Positions 28,418 to 37,715 of a stretch of DNA of 64,000 bases are shown here, piece after piece. The position numbers were made by a program, and so were the translations under genes. This stretch comes from Solimicrobium silvestre (GTDB lineage Bacteria; Pseudomonadota; Gammaproteobacteria; Burkholderiales; Burkholderiaceae_D). The DNA lies in assembly GCF_002976435.1 (NCBI RefSeq), contig NZ_PUGF01000013.1, positions 85,498 through 149,497 on the forward strand. The letters run 5' to 3'. The notes beneath the pieces are model-generated. The model was not told where the DNA came from. It searched no databases and saw only the letters and a list, made by a program, of their open reading frames with translations. Numbering within the stretch: the stretch's first letter is position 1; every line of letters begins with the position of its first letter.

Positions 28418-29623
28418 ATGATTTTTTCGAAAATATTCTCTCCTAAAAACTTACTTATTGGGATTGCGCTCGCAATATCTTCCCAATTTTCCGTGTCCGG
28501 CGGCGTCAATGCAGCCGAGTTATTACATGCCGCCAATTCACTGCCGCCAGCATCGATTCAAACGGAAGCGTCAATCAAATCAATCGTCACTGCCGCCGCC
28601 CAAGAGTATCTTAGCGACCCAAACACAGCGGGTATATCGATTGGCATAGTGCGTGGAAATCACAATTACGCATATCACTTCGGCACAGTCGATAAGACAC
28701 TAACGCAGCTACCGAACGACAGCACCGTTTATCCAATTGCGTCTATCACCAAAACTTTTACCGGCACGCTTCTCGCTCAAGCAGAGCTTGATCACAAGCT
28801 CAAAATTACCGATGATGTCCGCTTATACCTCAACGGCGACTATCCAAATCTCGAATTTGCTAAACAGCCGATACAACTATTCCATTTGCTAAATCACCGC
28901 TCCGGCCTGCCTTTTATTTTGCCCAACCCACCCGAAGCGGCACCTGACTTTGTTGATGTTGTTCCGTATCCACTGCGTATAGATAAAATTGTGGATAGCA
29001 GTAACAAGAACGGCTTTTATACGGCTCTTCACCAGATTACGCTTAGTGCCGCGCCCGGCACACATTTTCAGTACTCGAATGCAGCGGCCCAGTTAGCTGG
29101 GTACATTGTTGAGCATGTTTATGGCGAGACGTTTGAAACATTGCTGCACGAAAAAATAACCGGACCGTTGGCAATGCATGACACCGTAATCGAACTTGCG
29201 CCCTCCCAAGCAAAAAGGCTGGTGATCGGCTATGACGAAAATGGTGCGCGCTATCAGCCATCGTCCAACAAATTCCAGGGCGCGGCCGCGATCAAATCGA
29301 CTCTCCCAGACATGCTGAAATACGCGCAATGGCAGCTTGACGCGCACGCGCCGGAAGTAAAGCTCTCTCATATCCCAACATATTCCAACGACGATTTTTC
29401 CATCGGCCTGAATTGGCAGATGCTTAGTGCCAACGGGCGCAAAGTCCTTTGGCAGGATGGCGCGACGCCCGGCTTTGCCAGCTTTTGTATTCCGCAGCCG
29501 GATGCCAATTTAGCGCTGGTCATTCTCTCTAATGAACTAGGCCCAGCCACGCTTGGACGGCTTTCGGCAATGGCCAACAAGATCATGAAGGCTATTGATG
29601 AACGTAGTATTACCAAGCCTTGA
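28418..29623 (+). CDS. Exported beta-lactamase-fold serine hydrolase (class C-like)
   Basis: A 401-residue protein with a signal peptide (about 1-32) and the serine beta-lactamase/D-alanyl carboxypeptidase-like fold. SITK (109-112) supplies the catalytic Ser and Lys, and YSN (219-221) the catalytic Tyr. The third motif lies around WQDGATPGFASF, where an HTG/KTG-like triad is replaced by DGATPG. Such proteins are esterases, D-aminopeptidases or carboxypeptidases, and true beta-lactamase activity is not implied. It is not close to the AmpR-like gene at 36.7 kb. Confidence 0.85.
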   Translation: MIFSKIFSPKNLLIGIALAISSQFSVSGGVNAAELLHAANSLPPASIQTEASIKSIVTAAAQEYLSDPNTAGISIGIVRGNHNYAYHFGTVDKTLTQLPNDSTVYPIASITKTFTGTLLAQAELDHKLKITDDVRLYLNGDYPNLEFAKQPIQLFHLLNHRSGLPFILPNPPEAAPDFVDVVPYPLRIDKIVDSSNKNGFYTALHQITLSAAPGTHFQYSNAAAQLAGYIVEHVYGETFETLLHEKITGPLAMHDTVIELAPSQAKRLVIGYDENGARYQPSSNKFQGAAAIKSTLPDMLKYAQWQLDAHAPEVKLSHIPTYSNDDFSIGLNWQMLSANGRKVLWQDGATPGFASFCIPQPDANLALVILSNELGPATLGRLSAMANKIMKAIDERSITKP

Positions 29624-29746
29624 GATTGTTTATTTATTTGCTGGCTGCGATTGATGCTTTGCGGTGAAAAATGAGTCCACTCAATTTCCCTTTCATGTAT
29701 CCAAATACCCTATTTACAGCACCATACGCCAACGTTTAATTTGCTA

Positions 29747-30013
29747 ATGCTTAATATGAAAATTTGTGAAATTTGTGGATCGATTCTGGAAGAATGTGGG
29801 ACTTGCCTATTTAATGTGCCGGAAGACAAAGCGCCTTGCCTTGCAGACTATGAAGCGATGGCACGAGGTGAAATGAGTCATGCCGAACATCAAATTGTGG
29901 TTGGGCGGTGGGCGCTTCACAATACTGAATTGCAAAGCCAAAAGACCCTCATCAAAATGCGCGAATTTGCCGATAGTGCGTGGGGTAAGAAGGTAAAGAT
30001 TTTTAAGATGTAA
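29747..30013 (+). CDS. Small cysteine-rich protein of unknown function
   Basis: About 88 residues. An N-terminal cysteine set (KICEICGSILEECGTCLF, plus a later APCLADYE) looks like a small zinc ribbon, followed by a helical charged region. Starts at 29747 or 29756 are possible. No family is recognised. It lies upstream of acylphosphatase with 130 bp between them. Confidence 0.55.
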   Translation: MLNMKICEICGSILEECGTCLFNVPEDKAPCLADYEAMARGEMSHAEHQIVVGRWALHNTELQSQKTLIKMREFADSAWGKKVKIFKM

Positions 30014-30145
30014 CTCGGCAGATTAACGCGCCATTGTTTTTACGCAGAGTGTTGAGCTGGTGATGTGTTAGCTGAACATTCTGCGCTTTAATGATGCAAG
30101 AGACTTGAATACTTTATTCTACATTTTGACATGACGAGGCTGAAA

Positions 30146-30424
30146 ATGATAAAACGGCTAATGATTGAAGGACGCGTGCAGGGTGTCGGTTATCGCGCTT
30201 CCTTTGCCGACAAGGCGATTGCCCTTGGCCTTTCCGGCTGGGTGAGAAATCGCCGGGATGGTTCTGTGGAAGCCTGCATTCATGGCGATGCGCCTGCAAT
30301 TGAATCCATCATCACTTGGTCGAGGCATGGACCTCCGGGCGCTGGGGTGCGTAATGTCACCGTCGAAGACACCGAAGAGCCAGCACCTTCGGATGGAAAA
30401 TTTAAAATTTTGCCGACGCAATGA
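30146..30424 (+). CDS. acyP: Acylphosphatase
   Basis: A 92-residue enzyme that hydrolyses carboxyl-phosphate bonds. It has the full family signature: GRVQGVGYRAS with catalytic Arg17 and GWVRNRRDGSVE with Asn35. The ATG at 30146 has GAGG seven bases upstream; a start at 30131 would add five residues. Small cytoplasmic metabolic housekeeping enzyme. Confidence 0.95.
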   Translation: MIKRLMIEGRVQGVGYRASFADKAIALGLSGWVRNRRDGSVEACIHGDAPAIESIITWSRHGPPGAGVRNVTVEDTEEPAPSDGKFKILPTQ

Positions 30425-30525
30425 ATCATTCAAAATCAAGCTCGCACGACCTGAGTTAAATAGAACAATGGAATAATTTTTGGACGGCAATCACAAATTA
30501 AAGGGATAGAAAGAGCGAGACGATA

Positions 30526-31938
30526 ATGAAATTAATGACTTCATTCAAAGAAGCCAGCGTGACTATGTTGGCTTCGATTCTTACCTTAATGTGTAGCTTG
30601 ACACTAAATCCAAGCACAGGATCTGGCGTGCTCGCTGTCGTGCTATGCCTTTCACTCTCACGCAGCCAACTTGACCGTGATCAGCGCGGTCGAATTGAGG
30701 CGGCCTTTGCGCTTCCTGTCGTTAGCATGATTGCAGTTGGGGTCGGCTTCCTATTGCTGCATACCCCGTGGCTAGGCGCTTTCGTTTTTGTGGCAGGTAT
30801 GTTTCTGTCTATCTGGCTGCGCCGCTTTGGCGACATGGCACAACGTGCCGGCTCACTCATTGCACTTCCCTTTGTTGCACTGCTTACCACGCCGCACATT
30901 TCTCATCATCAGAATAGTGCCGTTCCGGCAGTACTCATCCCGGTAGTGATTGCGCTGTTGGCACTGCTGTGGGTGAGCTTGCTGCATACGGCAGCATTTC
31001 ATCTACGTTTCTTAAAACCCGTACCGAAGGTGCAAACCAAGAGCACGGCATCGACCAAGGCTAAAACCGAGAGCGCACTAAAACCAATAGCCAGCACCAG
31101 AATGGCGATCCAGATGGCCGTCGCGCTGGGTATATCATTTGGCATTGGGTATGTCTATTTTCCTGAACGGTGGTCATGGGTAGTCCTCACCGCTTTTATC
31201 GTTTCTGCCGGTAACCGGGGTCGATTGGACGTTGCGTATAAAAGCGTACTGCGCGTAATAGGTGCGGCAGCCGGAACCTTAAGCGCCATAGCCATTAGCA
31301 CCCAGATTGAATCGCACGCGTTAAATCATCAAATCGTTGTCGCGCTGATCTTAGGCGCATTGTTTCTGGGCATCTGGCTGCGTCCCATGGGTTACGGCTG
31401 GTGGGCTTTGTTTGTGACACTTACGCTAGCTCTGCTACAGGAGTTAGCAGGCACATCTGCATTGCGCATATTGTGGCCGCGGCTGGAAGAAATATGCATC
31501 GGAGCAGTTATCGCGGTTGCCACTGCCTGGTTTGTGCTCCCGGTACGCTCAACTGCGGTGCTGCGTAAACGCTTGAGCCAAGCGCTTGCCAGTCTGTCGG
31601 ATGCGTTGGATCCGGCGATACCGGAACGCAAGCCCGACGAGTTTATTGCAGCGGTCGACGCAGTTGAAGAAATAGTGCCCGCGTTCAGAGCCAGTCGTCT
31701 AGTGATGCGCTATACCCACGACCAGCATCCGGCAGATTGGGTGGATGCCCTACTAGCGTGCAAAAATCCCGCTGTGACACTAATCGAATGCAATGCAACG
31801 CCCGGCAGTGCAAGGCGTGCAGTCGGTGCTGCGCGCAAATCACTGCGCGAACCCAAGGATATTTTATTGTCGTTGCAGGAATTACGTAGTTCGTTGATTG
31901 ATAGCGAAAAAACTATTCATGTCAATGAACATGGATAA
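30526..31938 (+). CDS. FUSC-family (aromatic acid exporter-like) membrane protein
   Basis: A 470-residue inner-membrane protein with two blocks of hydrophobic segments (about 15-160 and 190-350) separated by a hydrophilic linker (about 165-190), then a soluble C-terminal domain of about 110 residues. RWSWVVLTAFIVSAGNRGR and the following KSVLRVIGAAAGTL match the FUSC pattern (T-x-x-x-V ... G-T-x-x-G). This fold is used in YccS and AaeB-type exporters. No membrane-fusion or outer-membrane partner is adjacent. Confidence 0.85.
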   Translation: MKLMTSFKEASVTMLASILTLMCSLTLNPSTGSGVLAVVLCLSLSRSQLDRDQRGRIEAAFALPVVSMIAVGVGFLLLHTPWLGAFVFVAGMFLSIWLRRFGDMAQRAGSLIALPFVALLTTPHISHHQNSAVPAVLIPVVIALLALLWVSLLHTAAFHLRFLKPVPKVQTKSTASTKAKTESALKPIASTRMAIQMAVALGISFGIGYVYFPERWSWVVLTAFIVSAGNRGRLDVAYKSVLRVIGAAAGTLSAIAISTQIESHALNHQIVVALILGALFLGIWLRPMGYGWWALFVTLTLALLQELAGTSALRILWPRLEEICIGAVIAVATAWFVLPVRSTAVLRKRLSQALASLSDALDPAIPERKPDEFIAAVDAVEEIVPAFRASRLVMRYTHDQHPADWVDALLACKNPAVTLIECNATPGSARRAVGAARKSLREPKDILLSLQELRSSLIDSEKTIHVNEHG

Positions 31939-32313
31939 CAGTATCTACAAAACACGGGCGGTTGGGCTAAAGTTTTATCAGTCCAACATTTCTCCAATAT
32001 TGAACTATTTTTTGGCAACTTAAAGACGTGAAATTTTTAACGTGCTATCGCTTTCTACATAGGCTGGTGAGCTGATCGTTAGTGATGTATTACCTAGCGC
32101 ATTAAGCATTACCCACGCCTTTTGGAGTGCTAGATTTCATTCCGCTCTCAAGTTCCTTGATCCACTTTTCAGTCTCTTTTTTAATAATTGCGTGTTACAG
32201 GCTAATGCGGGTTATACGTCGCACAACATGTCAATTCCGAGACCAAGCGGCGAATCTTTCGTAATGGCAGATCCGCCACCGGCTTCTATTTAAAAATCAG
32301 TTGTCTCTTTGAT
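31939..32313. other. Intergenic region without visible gene
   Basis: 375 bp between the FUSC gene and a convergent unknown gene. I see no coding signal, repeat family member or convincing terminator. Confidence 0.4.
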
Positions 32314-33210
32314 TCAAGCCAATTTGTCTTTCAACCAAGATTGCAAGTCGGCTCGACGTTTCAACGTACCATCCAGCATCGCTTCAATGCGATCACAATC
32401 GCTCTTCGCGATATCTTGATATGCCCACGCCAGTAAATTTTTGTCGGTAGTCGATGCAAGTGTCGAGTTATCGTTGGAGGTAAAGCTTACACCCAGATTC
32501 CTCGCCAAAAGGTAAAATCCACACATATTGAGTATATGTATCCTCACCTTATGACCTGTTGGATTTTTCTCCATTTTTGTTGCATAGTGACGCGCTAATG
32601 CTAAAGCATTACCAGAAGCGATCATTCGTTGATCAGATTGTTTAGGGGTGTTAATTCCAGCAAGAATATTTTCGATGCACTGTTTTTTTTCTTCCTTCGT
32701 GAGCAGAAACGGGCGACCGCTATAACGTGCGATGTTCGCCATCCCAATCCAATTATTACCATCCCAGACCTCTACACCTGTAGATCCGTCAAAATACTTG
32801 ACGCCATACGCGCCAGCTTCCAGGGGTGGGCGGTTCATCGCAATGCTAATTGCATCCGAATACGTGATATCCATAGCTGTCGCGACAATCGTTGTGCCAT
32901 TTAACCAGGCGAACTGGACTGAGTTACTTGGGGTAGTTGGTGTCACCGTCTTTCCTCCTAATGGCCCCCACCCTGCCGGGCACGTAAGGCTCTGCGGGTT
33001 GTTTATCTCCCCATTTATGTCGACTTGGGTTGCTGGTGGGGGTCCTTCAAAAAGCATATCGGTCGGAAATGAAGTTCCAGGAATTACTTCGCTAGGAAAC
33101 TGAAAGGTTGAAGGCGATGCGGTTATTGTAAATCGGTAGGCCACAGAACTCAGGGCTCCAACTTTTAAGGTCATGTGTACGTACTGTTGTGCTTTTAGAA
33201 TCAGTGACAT
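32314..33210 (-). CDS. Protein of unknown function, 298 residues
   Basis: Intact reading frame with AAGGAAA upstream of its ATG. The N-terminal half (about 1-150) is beta-rich, with proline/threonine loops (GGKTVTPTTPSNSVQF) and a repeated-looking strand pattern (FDGSTGVEVWDGNNWIGM), suggesting a small beta-sandwich or tail-fibre-like module. The C-terminal half (about 160-298) is helical and charged. No signal peptide, membrane segment or known motif is visible. It stands alone between two gene-poor gaps, which suggests acquired accessory DNA. Confidence 0.65.
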   Translation of the reverse strand: MSLILKAQQYVHMTLKVGALSSVAYRFTITASPSTFQFPSEVIPGTSFPTDMLFEGPPPATQVDINGEINNPQSLTCPAGWGPLGGKTVTPTTPSNSVQFAWLNGTTIVATAMDITYSDAISIAMNRPPLEAGAYGVKYFDGSTGVEVWDGNNWIGMANIARYSGRPFLLTKEEKKQCIENILAGINTPKQSDQRMIASGNALALARHYATKMEKNPTGHKVRIHILNMCGFYLLARNLGVSFTSNDNSTLASTTDKNLLAWAYQDIAKSDCDRIEAMLDGTLKRRADLQSWLKDKLA

Positions 33211-33875
33211 AGTAGTTTTCCTTTTGATCTTTATTTTCGATATTAACAGTGTCTTTCAGTCGCTTTAATATACCCATAACTTACCGATACTTGATCGATA
33301 TTACCAGCTCAAAAAATCCCCCGCGCCATTATCAATTCAACCACTTCCAGGAACATAGTTCATTATTACAGATGCTCAAAGTGCTTATTCGGTCGCTAAG
33401 AGCAAGTCATAAAAACAACCCAAACGACTCCTTACTTTAGTCATTACAGTCTTTCGCCAGTGACCAACAATAATTTAAAAATTAATATATAGCAACTTCT
33501 CTATCGCTGGCCGGAATGGTATTTACAACAGTCATTCAGATTTTGCCCCTGAAGACTTGTTGGTGCCCATACCGGTCTCTGTCGAGGCTATCCAAAGCAG
33601 GCATTCAAAAACGTGATTCTTGGTATTGGTATTGCCCGTTATTTTGTATCAATAAAAACTTGAACACCTCGCCAAATGCGGATGCTTAAAGAAATAAGCA
33701 ATTTTGTGGCGTTTTAAGCATACCCAAAACTAGATATGCGATAGCCTTTTAAAAACTCTGAGGAACGCTGGTCAAAAGTAATTGGATTCAACTAGCTCCT
33801 TTCTATAAAACTGACTAGTATCACCTCGGCCACCCCATCTTGAATAGCGATGGGGCGAACAGTCCGCATATGAAG
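33211..33875. other. Gene-poor AT-rich region
   Basis: 665 bp without a supportable gene. A short AT-rich segment at about 33466-33492 (ACAATAATTTAAAAATTAA followed shortly by TAGCAAC) recurs at about 62091-62117. Confidence 0.4.
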
Positions 33876-34514
33876 TTAAGTCTTGCCCTCCATCCGTTGG
33901 CCACGATCTACCGGTTTAAGCAACGGATTCCCATTAGTGAACTTGGCATCGTCCCGAACATTTTTAGGTAACCTGGCCAGTCGCTCAGACAGCGGATCAA
34001 GATAGCGCGCCATTGCGGCAGCATTTGATCGAATTACGGGATCGGACTGCAGTTCCGCTTCCATGGCGTAAGCCCAACCTGCCCACGGTAATTTCTTTTC
34101 CACCTTAGCCACCCAATCGAGCACCTCGACCCGGTATTTTTCGTTTTTGGTTTCAAAATACAACCACTCCATGATTTCGGCATAACTGTAGTCCGGCAAA
34201 AATCCGGTGGCCAGATTGTTGGTTACGAACAGTTTGGCCATATGGGCCGACTCGATCGAACCGTCAACGTCATGCTTGAAAGCCTGCAGCACGGATTTGG
34301 TCAGATGATAATCAAACTGGCGATCATCCTGATGGAACAAGGTCGGAAGATTTTCGATATAAGCAGTGTCATTGATTTTGGCGGCTGCAAACGCCCAGTA
34401 TGGCTCGAAGTAAGTGACCAGTGGGCAGGTCATGTCATACAACTGCCCGGCCTCAGCCATTACCTTTTGAGCGCCCACGTAGTCCTTTGCCTGCATGTCC
34501 CGATAACCTATCAT
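33876..34514 (-). pseudogene. 5'-truncated gene of unknown function cut by a REP-like repeat
   Basis: The 212-residue frame has a helical, TPR-like look (EPYWAFAAAKINDT, QAFKHDVDGSIESAHMAKL, DWVAKVEKKLPWAGWAYAME). It begins exactly where a REP-like repeat (34503-34562) ends, with no ribosome site before the ATG. The original 5' end and any signal peptide seem to have been removed or replaced by the repeat. The function is not recognised. Confidence 0.55.
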
Positions 34515-34562
34515 GTGAAATGGCTTGCAATCGCAGGGTGTATTACAGACTACGCGGGCTGG
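34503..34562 (+). repeat. REP-like repeat copy 1
   Basis: Contains the family core GAAATGGCTTGCAATCG and GGGTGTATTA, near-identical to copies at 40.4, 57.8 and 58.4 kb. It lies between the truncated gene and the esterase gene. Confidence 0.8.
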
Positions 34563-34566
34563 TTTA

Positions 34567-35547
34567 TCACCTTTTCACACCAATCGTCGTCAGCCACGTT
34601 TCAACCAAAGTAGGCCATGCCGTGGCCGGAAATTCGGTTCGTCGCAGCCCAAATGCATGCCCACCTTCGGCATATGAATGCAACTCAACAGGAACGCCAG
34701 CTTTCCGTAGCGCCACATAATAGCTCAGTGAATCCATAACACTATCAACATGATCATCTTCATTTTGTAAGAGAAAGGTCGTTGGTGTTTGCGCGGTGAT
34801 GTACGAGGCAATCTCCGGGTTGAGTACCAGACTATTCTTGATCCATGATAAATGCCCTGGATAGAGAGCAACCGCAAAATCGGGGCGGCTACTCTGCTGG
34901 TCAGCGGAATCTATTGCATGATAAGTTCGCTTTGAAAAATGCGTGCTAACAGCTGCCACCAGATGCCCACCAGCCGAGAAGCCAAGAACACCGATCTTGT
35001 GGGGATCAATATTCCATTCCGCAGCATGGAAACGGATCAAGCTCACAGCACGTTGGGCATCTTCGAGGGCAGCAGGTATTTTAGGCGTAGCTTGACATTG
35101 GCATTTTTCATTCCATTGAGTCCCAGAATGAGGTACACGATATTTCAGCACAATGCATGTGACGCCTATTCCGGTCAGCCAATCGCAAACCTCAGTGCCT
35201 TCCAAATCAATGGCGAGAACATTATAACCACCACCAGGGAACACCAAAACCGCGGCGTTGGCATTCGCCCCCTTAGGGCTATATATCGTCATCGTTGGCC
35301 GCGCCACATGGGATATATAGCTCCATTGCTTACCGGCGACGAGTTTTGTTTTTTCAATCTCTCGTGTTTCGGACTCAGTAGAAGGCCGCGCATCTGGCAC
35401 TGCATCCGGCCAGAGTTGAATCTGCACCGGCTCGTGAATTGGCTCTTGAGTTTGTAGCTGTGTGAATTTATCGGCATTGTCAGAAAAACTATGTGCTGAG
35501 CTAAAAATCGTAGAAATCGCAAATAGAAATAGGCAAAGAATTCTCAT
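34567..35547 (-). CDS. Exported alpha/beta hydrolase, acetyl-xylan-esterase/BD-FAE-like
   Basis: A 326-residue hydrolase with a signal peptide (about 1-22). FPGGGYNVLA (HGGG-like oxyanion region) comes first, then the nucleophile elbow GFSAGG, an acid loop near NEDDHVDSV and the catalytic His in EGGHAFGLR. Together these give the carbohydrate/acetyl esterase pattern (AxeA1, 'endo-1,4-beta-xylanase B' in many annotations). The expected reaction is deacetylation of xylan or related acyl sugars outside the cytoplasm. Its stop lies 5 bp from a REP-like repeat. Confidence 0.85.
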   Translation of the reverse strand: MRILCLFLFAISTIFSSAHSFSDNADKFTQLQTQEPIHEPVQIQLWPDAVPDARPSTESETREIEKTKLVAGKQWSYISHVARPTMTIYSPKGANANAAVLVFPGGGYNVLAIDLEGTEVCDWLTGIGVTCIVLKYRVPHSGTQWNEKCQCQATPKIPAALEDAQRAVSLIRFHAAEWNIDPHKIGVLGFSAGGHLVAAVSTHFSKRTYHAIDSADQQSSRPDFAVALYPGHLSWIKNSLVLNPEIASYITAQTPTTFLLQNEDDHVDSVMDSLSYYVALRKAGVPVELHSYAEGGHAFGLRRTEFPATAWPTLVETWLTTIGVKR

Positions 35548-35642
35548 GGTGCTTCTAACTAGCCTCTGTTATCAAGTAGTTGAATCCTCCCACCCTAAAC
35601 GGCCAGATGGGAATCTCTAAAGCAATCATTAAAAAGGGGATT

Positions 35643-36347
35643 TCAATCCTTGATGCGATTGACCACCTCAAGCACTTGGTAGTCCACCAAAAAATCGCTC
35701 AATGATTGACGGATAACGCCATGATCACGATGGGCATGCCAAACGTCACCATCAACATAAATGCCTACGTGATGAGTGCCTCGTCCGCCGATCCGCGTAC
35801 AGAAGATCAAATCGTGTTTGCTTATGTTTGCCAAGTCTTTACTTGTACCGCTTCTTCTCTGATCAAAAGTGTTTTTCGGAATACAGCGATCAAGTACATC
35901 TCTGAAATAACATTGCGCTAAACCTGAACAATCTATTCCAATCCTGGTAATGCCGCCCCAAACGTAAGGAGTTCCACTCCATAAATCAAAAAATTCACCA
36001 GTTGAGAGCTTCATCGAGGTGACTGGATCAAACGCTTTAATCTCAGGACTGATCTCGACTTCATTTTGCAAGACCCAGCCCAACACCTTATCTGACTTCA
36101 TAATTAAAATATGCTGTTCATGATGTCCGAGCACTCGAACGACCTCATTCGATTCAATCTGTGATTGTCGCAGTGAGTCCTTTCGCGAAGGTGAAAAATT
36201 TGAATAGCCATCCTCAGGGAAGCGCAGGATATCGGTTAATTGCATTGCCCTTGCAAACGTTGCAGGTATCCATAAATTTGGTTCAATTCGCACCATATAG
36301 GATTTATTCCCTAATTTTTTTAGTTGGAGAGGTGATGGTTTGTACAT
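35643..36347 (-). CDS. NlpC/P60-family peptidoglycan hydrolase
   Basis: A 234-residue protein. Residues 1-105 look like one or two bacterial SH3-type domains, and 110-234 form the NlpC/P60 papain-like domain with Cys140 in GIDCSGLAQ, His193 in THHVGIYVDG and a polar third residue in the WHAHRDHG segment. It probably cleaves peptide cross-links or stem peptides of murein, as in YkfC-like enzymes. No signal peptide is seen, so a cytoplasmic muropeptide-recycling role is possible. It is divergent from an AmpR-like regulator, 365 bp away. Confidence 0.85.
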   Translation of the reverse strand: MYKPSPLQLKKLGNKSYMVRIEPNLWIPATFARAMQLTDILRFPEDGYSNFSPSRKDSLRQSQIESNEVVRVLGHHEQHILIMKSDKVLGWVLQNEVEISPEIKAFDPVTSMKLSTGEFFDLWSGTPYVWGGITRIGIDCSGLAQCYFRDVLDRCIPKNTFDQRRSGTSKDLANISKHDLIFCTRIGGRGTHHVGIYVDGDVWHAHRDHGVIRQSLSDFLVDYQVLEVVNRIKD

Positions 36348-36712
36348 AAGCGGATCAAGGCCTAAAAAATAGTTAAGTCAACTTACAAAGAGATAGTGCA
36401 TTTCTATTCGCTTTATAGAGAGGCAAAGCTGCCGCCACTCACAAACATAACGTTATTGATGTTTTTTTACTCAGCTTATGCTGTTCTGACGCATAAGTAA
36501 TATCTTTTGTTTTTTGACAAATTCCTGTTTATTCATAATAGTTTCTTATGACATTTCTGCTTACAGAGCCTCAGGCATAACTCAACTTTCCGGATTTACC
36601 CTTGTAAATTAAGTTCCCCCATAGAGGCGATGCAAATATCTCATCTTTGGAATTTATTGACAAGAGAGAATAATTTCAACTAGAGTAAAGAAAAACTTAT
36701 GACTGACTCCCC
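36348..36712. promoter_or_regulatory. Divergent intergenic region, NlpC/P60 gene versus AmpR-like regulator
   Basis: 365 bp, AT-rich, no gene. As for LysR-type regulators in general, the operator is expected here; I could not single out a T-N11-A site with confidence. Confidence 0.4.
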
Positions 36713-37582
36713 ATGCGATCTAATCTTCCTCTCAATGCATTACGCGCATTTGAGTCATCGGCACGACATCTGAACTTCACCCACGCGGCACTTGAATTAA
36801 ACGTGACTCAGGCTGCGGTCAGCCAACAAGTTCGCATGTTGGAAGAGCGCCTTGGCACAATTCTATTTAAGCGCTTGCCACGTGGATTAAGCATGACCGA
36901 CGAAGGCTGCGCGCTTCTGCCGGTATTGAGCGATGCGTTTGGCCGCATTGAGGCTGTGCTCAAAAAATTTGAAGGCGGCCATTTTCGTGAAGTGCTTTCG
37001 GTGGGCGTTGTTGGTACATTTGCCCTCGGTTGGCTAATGCCCCGGCTAAAATTATTTCAGGAGTCTCACCCGATTGTTGAGCTAAGACTTTTTACGCATA
37101 ACAACAAGGTCGATCCAGCGGCGGAAGGTCTGGATTTTGCGATTCGTTTCGGAGAGGGCACATGGCCAACAACTCAAAATGTTGCGCTACTTGAGGCACC
37201 GCTTGCCGTTTTGTGCGCACCAGAAATCGCACGACGCATTAAGGTCCCGGGTGACTTGGTCAACGAGACGTTGCTGCGTTCCTATCGCAATGATGAATGG
37301 AATATCTGGTTTGCCGCCGCGGGGCTTGAACCGTGGATGCTAAGCGGGCCAATTATTGACTCGTCGCGGCTGATGGTGGAAGTGGCAATCCAAGGCGACG
37401 GCGTTGCCTTAGCACCGCCAGCCATGTTTACGCGCGAAATCCAATCAGGCTTGCTGGTACGCACGTTTGATATTGAAATTAAGACCGGCGGTTATTGGCT
37501 TACCTGGTTAAAATCCCGCCAAATGTCCGTGGCGATGAAATTGTTTCATGACTGGGTTATAGAACAAGCGGAAGCAGCTTAG
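36713..37582 (+). CDS. AmpR-like LysR-family regulator
   Basis: A 289-residue LysR regulator. Its start, LPLNALRAFESSARHLNFTH and VTQAAVSQQVRMLEERLG, and the ligand domain (GVVGTFALGWLMPRL, THNNKVDPAAEGLDFAIRFG, LLRSYRNDEWNIWFAAAG, GVALAPPAMF) follow AmpR of ampC beta-lactamase systems closely, as remembered. AmpR senses muropeptides. The divergent neighbour is not ampC but an NlpC/P60 peptidoglycan hydrolase. Confidence 0.88.
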   Translation: MRSNLPLNALRAFESSARHLNFTHAALELNVTQAAVSQQVRMLEERLGTILFKRLPRGLSMTDEGCALLPVLSDAFGRIEAVLKKFEGGHFREVLSVGVVGTFALGWLMPRLKLFQESHPIVELRLFTHNNKVDPAAEGLDFAIRFGEGTWPTTQNVALLEAPLAVLCAPEIARRIKVPGDLVNETLLRSYRNDEWNIWFAAAGLEPWMLSGPIIDSSRLMVEVAIQGDGVALAPPAMFTREIQSGLLVRTFDIEIKTGGYWLTWLKSRQMSVAMKLFHDWVIEQAEAA

Positions 37583-37715
37583 ACAATTTAATGTCAAGAT
37601 TAATGTCCCCGCAATGGCATTCTCTGCTTAATAATTGATTTATCAATCTACACTTCAATAATCTTTGACGGATTTGTACCACGCCACCTGTCGATATTTC
37701 AGTTTTTATTTGATC

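Noticed and set aside
28418..29623. Chromosomal AmpC beta-lactamase controlled by the AmpR-like gene
   Set aside because: The third active-site motif does not match KTG, and the gene is 7 kb from the regulator with unrelated genes between.
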